Shown in pieces: positions 63,701 through 64,000 of a DNA stretch of 64,000 nt. Where the stretch lies: the NCBI RefSeq assembly GCF_014773225.1, contig NZ_JACXAJ010000011.1, forward strand, positions 1-64,000, in the 5' to 3' direction. The first letter of the stretch is position 1; every line of letters begins with the position of its first letter. This stretch comes from Pontibacter aquaedesilientis (GTDB lineage: Bacteria > Bacteroidota > Bacteroidia > Cytophagales > Hymenobacteraceae). A program made the translations under genes and the position numbers. The notes beneath the pieces were generated by a model, which was not told the DNA's origin, did not search any database, and was given only the letters and a program-made list of their open reading frames with translations.

Positions 63701-64000
63701 TGTGATACAACTAAAAATTCGTTGTCTGGACTCTTAGGGTTACTGAAGTCTATCACTTTCGCGTATCCGTTCTGCTCTTTACCTTCCTGATTGGTGTAGG
63801 TAACAGGAACACCCTTCCTGATGAGTTCATATACTTCCTTGTTCGCCATAAGAGGCGTAAGGCTTGCCCGGCTCCTGGTAAGTTCATCAGCAGCGTAGTT
63901 TAAACAGCTTCCAGGAAGATCAGGGTTAAGATGCGTTAAAGCACTTATCAGCCTATCGCGCAGCACAACATCTTTCAGACTATCTCTGCCAATTTTTTCA
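60787..64000 (-). CDS. hsdR: second type I restriction endonuclease subunit R, 5' end outside the window
   Basis: A large HsdR different from the one at 32917. It has an N-terminal nuclease core (RRPDLLLYVNGLPLVMIELK), an SF2 motor with WHTQGSGKSYS, VDEAHRTQYK, FTGTPL and MQTIARANRV, and a long helical C-terminus. The frame is open to base 64000: codons before GTG 63964-63966 read GRDSLKDVVLRDRLISALTHL, which matches the normal HsdR N-terminal pattern. The true start therefore lies beyond the right edge and at least 1070 residues are encoded. Its hsdM/hsdS partners are presumably further right. It is part of the element that begins at the tRNA remnant. Confidence 0.93.
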   Translation of the reverse strand, partial: EKIGRDSLKDVVLRDRLISALTHLNPDLPGSCLNYAADELTRSRASLTPLMANKEVYELIRKGVPVTYTNQEGKEQNGYAKVIDFSNPKSPDNEFLVVSQLSIEYLQTDTITRRPDLLLYVNGLPLVMIELKNATEKAKVGYDKNLKDYKRDIPQLFWYNLLVCVSNGIETRVGSFNAPWEHFFTWVKLKDTAIDQEQLTLDEVEAISEEENKRLSLKLFGEGLCNKVNLLDYFENFVLYHKNKVKILAKNHQFLGVNNAVNALTLANTGGKRDGKLGVFWHTQGSGKSYSMIFFSRKINYKLDGNWSFLIITDRKDLDGQIYRNFVETETIVLTKDQKQNYYRPATREKLQEYLQSNRTYLFTLIHKFGIEKGKTFPKLADRDNWIVIVDEAHRTQYKGLAENMRIGLPRAQYIAFTGTPLLQNELTRDWFGPYVSEYNFAQSIEDGATVPMFYKKSVPRVEQVNENLVGEAAQILEDENLSEEQRKKLDKEYSTLLHVVRRDDRLNEIAKHIVQHFPYRLDAVDENGARKPMKAMVISIDKFTAVRMYEKVQFYLKEELKELHKKAKLETDIAKKARYERAIAFMKETRMAAVVSQEGSEREEEEAFKKENLDIRPHRRLMDYPNEDGQNIEDFFKDPNNTYRIVFVTAMWMTGFDAPSVSTLYLDKPLQNHTLMQTIARANRVIEGKKNGLVIDYFGVFRNLKKALADYAEGSKGRNKEEIQEEFPVQEFEELLEILNQAIAEAKEYCKSLGADIDAILAIGEKGFREVELFNEYANIILEKDEYRKQLNLYDNTISTLYDSAKPEIYEIPEAKKARDVFEYLRKVVDRQVDQDEEIERAKRRIEELLDTSIVGQGDLQVAHERVIMKTASLIDLSKLNFAKLREQFPEKQYKHIQFADLRELLEIKLKQMMGQNKMRGHFLERFQRVIDDYNSGSLSIEEAYEELVKQAEDLSEEQSRAAKEGMTEEQLQVFDLLSKDRKLTKEEEKQVKLAAQDLLQVLFDAKNKILIQEWHKEKKTQEAVRHKIQEILNEHLPTSYDRTVFMQKTDVVFQHLYEQAEQGYGFAA

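Overview
The window looks like a chromosome segment of a Bacteroidota bacterium, most likely a Cytophagales member of the Hymenobacteraceae type (Pontibacter-like). The evidence is a TonB-linked SusC/SusD pair with a TlpA thioredoxin, a giant secreted protein with a C-terminal type IX secretion signal, Bacteroidota-type tyrosine recombinases and MobC/MobB-type mobilization genes. Most of the window is accessory DNA: mobile-element debris, defence genes and the start of an integrated element.

Layout. 1-2942: an N-terminally truncated integrase and a type IV toxin-antitoxin pair (AbiEi/AbiEii) with a striking nested operator. 3121-7158: a 1345-residue T9SS cargo with VCBS and PKD modules. 7302-8732: a graveyard of an integrase N-terminal scrap fused to a broken radC, a tRNA-3'-end-like att remnant and an IS3 fragment. 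8923-10892: two LVIVD-type lipoproteins and an outer-membrane-type protein. 11068-14373: a decayed mobilizable element that truncated a tfoX gene (amber in mobC, degenerate relaxase). 14726-24622: AlbA_2/ATPase protein, KAP-family NTPase, an RT-nitrilase fusion (DRT type 1/UG1-like) with a tightly linked unknown 696-residue partner, and an XRE regulator. About 24862-25030 is a strongly base-paired non-coding element. 25387-32367: TlpA, SusC, SusD nutrient-uptake cluster. 32917-46745: a defence island with type I restriction (hsdR, PD-(D/E)XK gene, hsdM, hsdS), a Septu-like ATPase/HNH pair, an mcrC remnant and a UvrD-type helicase. The hsdS gene is split by an IS3-family element with a perfect 4-bp GAGA duplication, and also carries an ochre codon.

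From about 46984 a second element begins: the 3' half of a tRNA with a CAU anticodon (with its terminator) abuts an intact integrase at 47182, followed by an HTH/excisionase-like protein, a DUF3987 protein, DUF3871 and small hypotheticals. Its cargo includes a divergent nuclease-like gene and a 2-bp-spaced three-gene operon (Hsp70-TPR, small SF1 helicase, unknown protein with a helical C-terminal module) that I cannot match to a named defence system, then a second, unrelated hsdR that runs off the right edge. The far end of this element is not in the window.

The best candidates for undescribed biology are the Hsp70/SF1-helicase/unknown operon with its divergent nuclease (54355-60500), the RT-nitrilase locus with its partner that resembles a phage prohead protease at its N terminus (16399-24119), and the folded element at 24862-25030. 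All functional statements come from reading the sequence; no database search was run.
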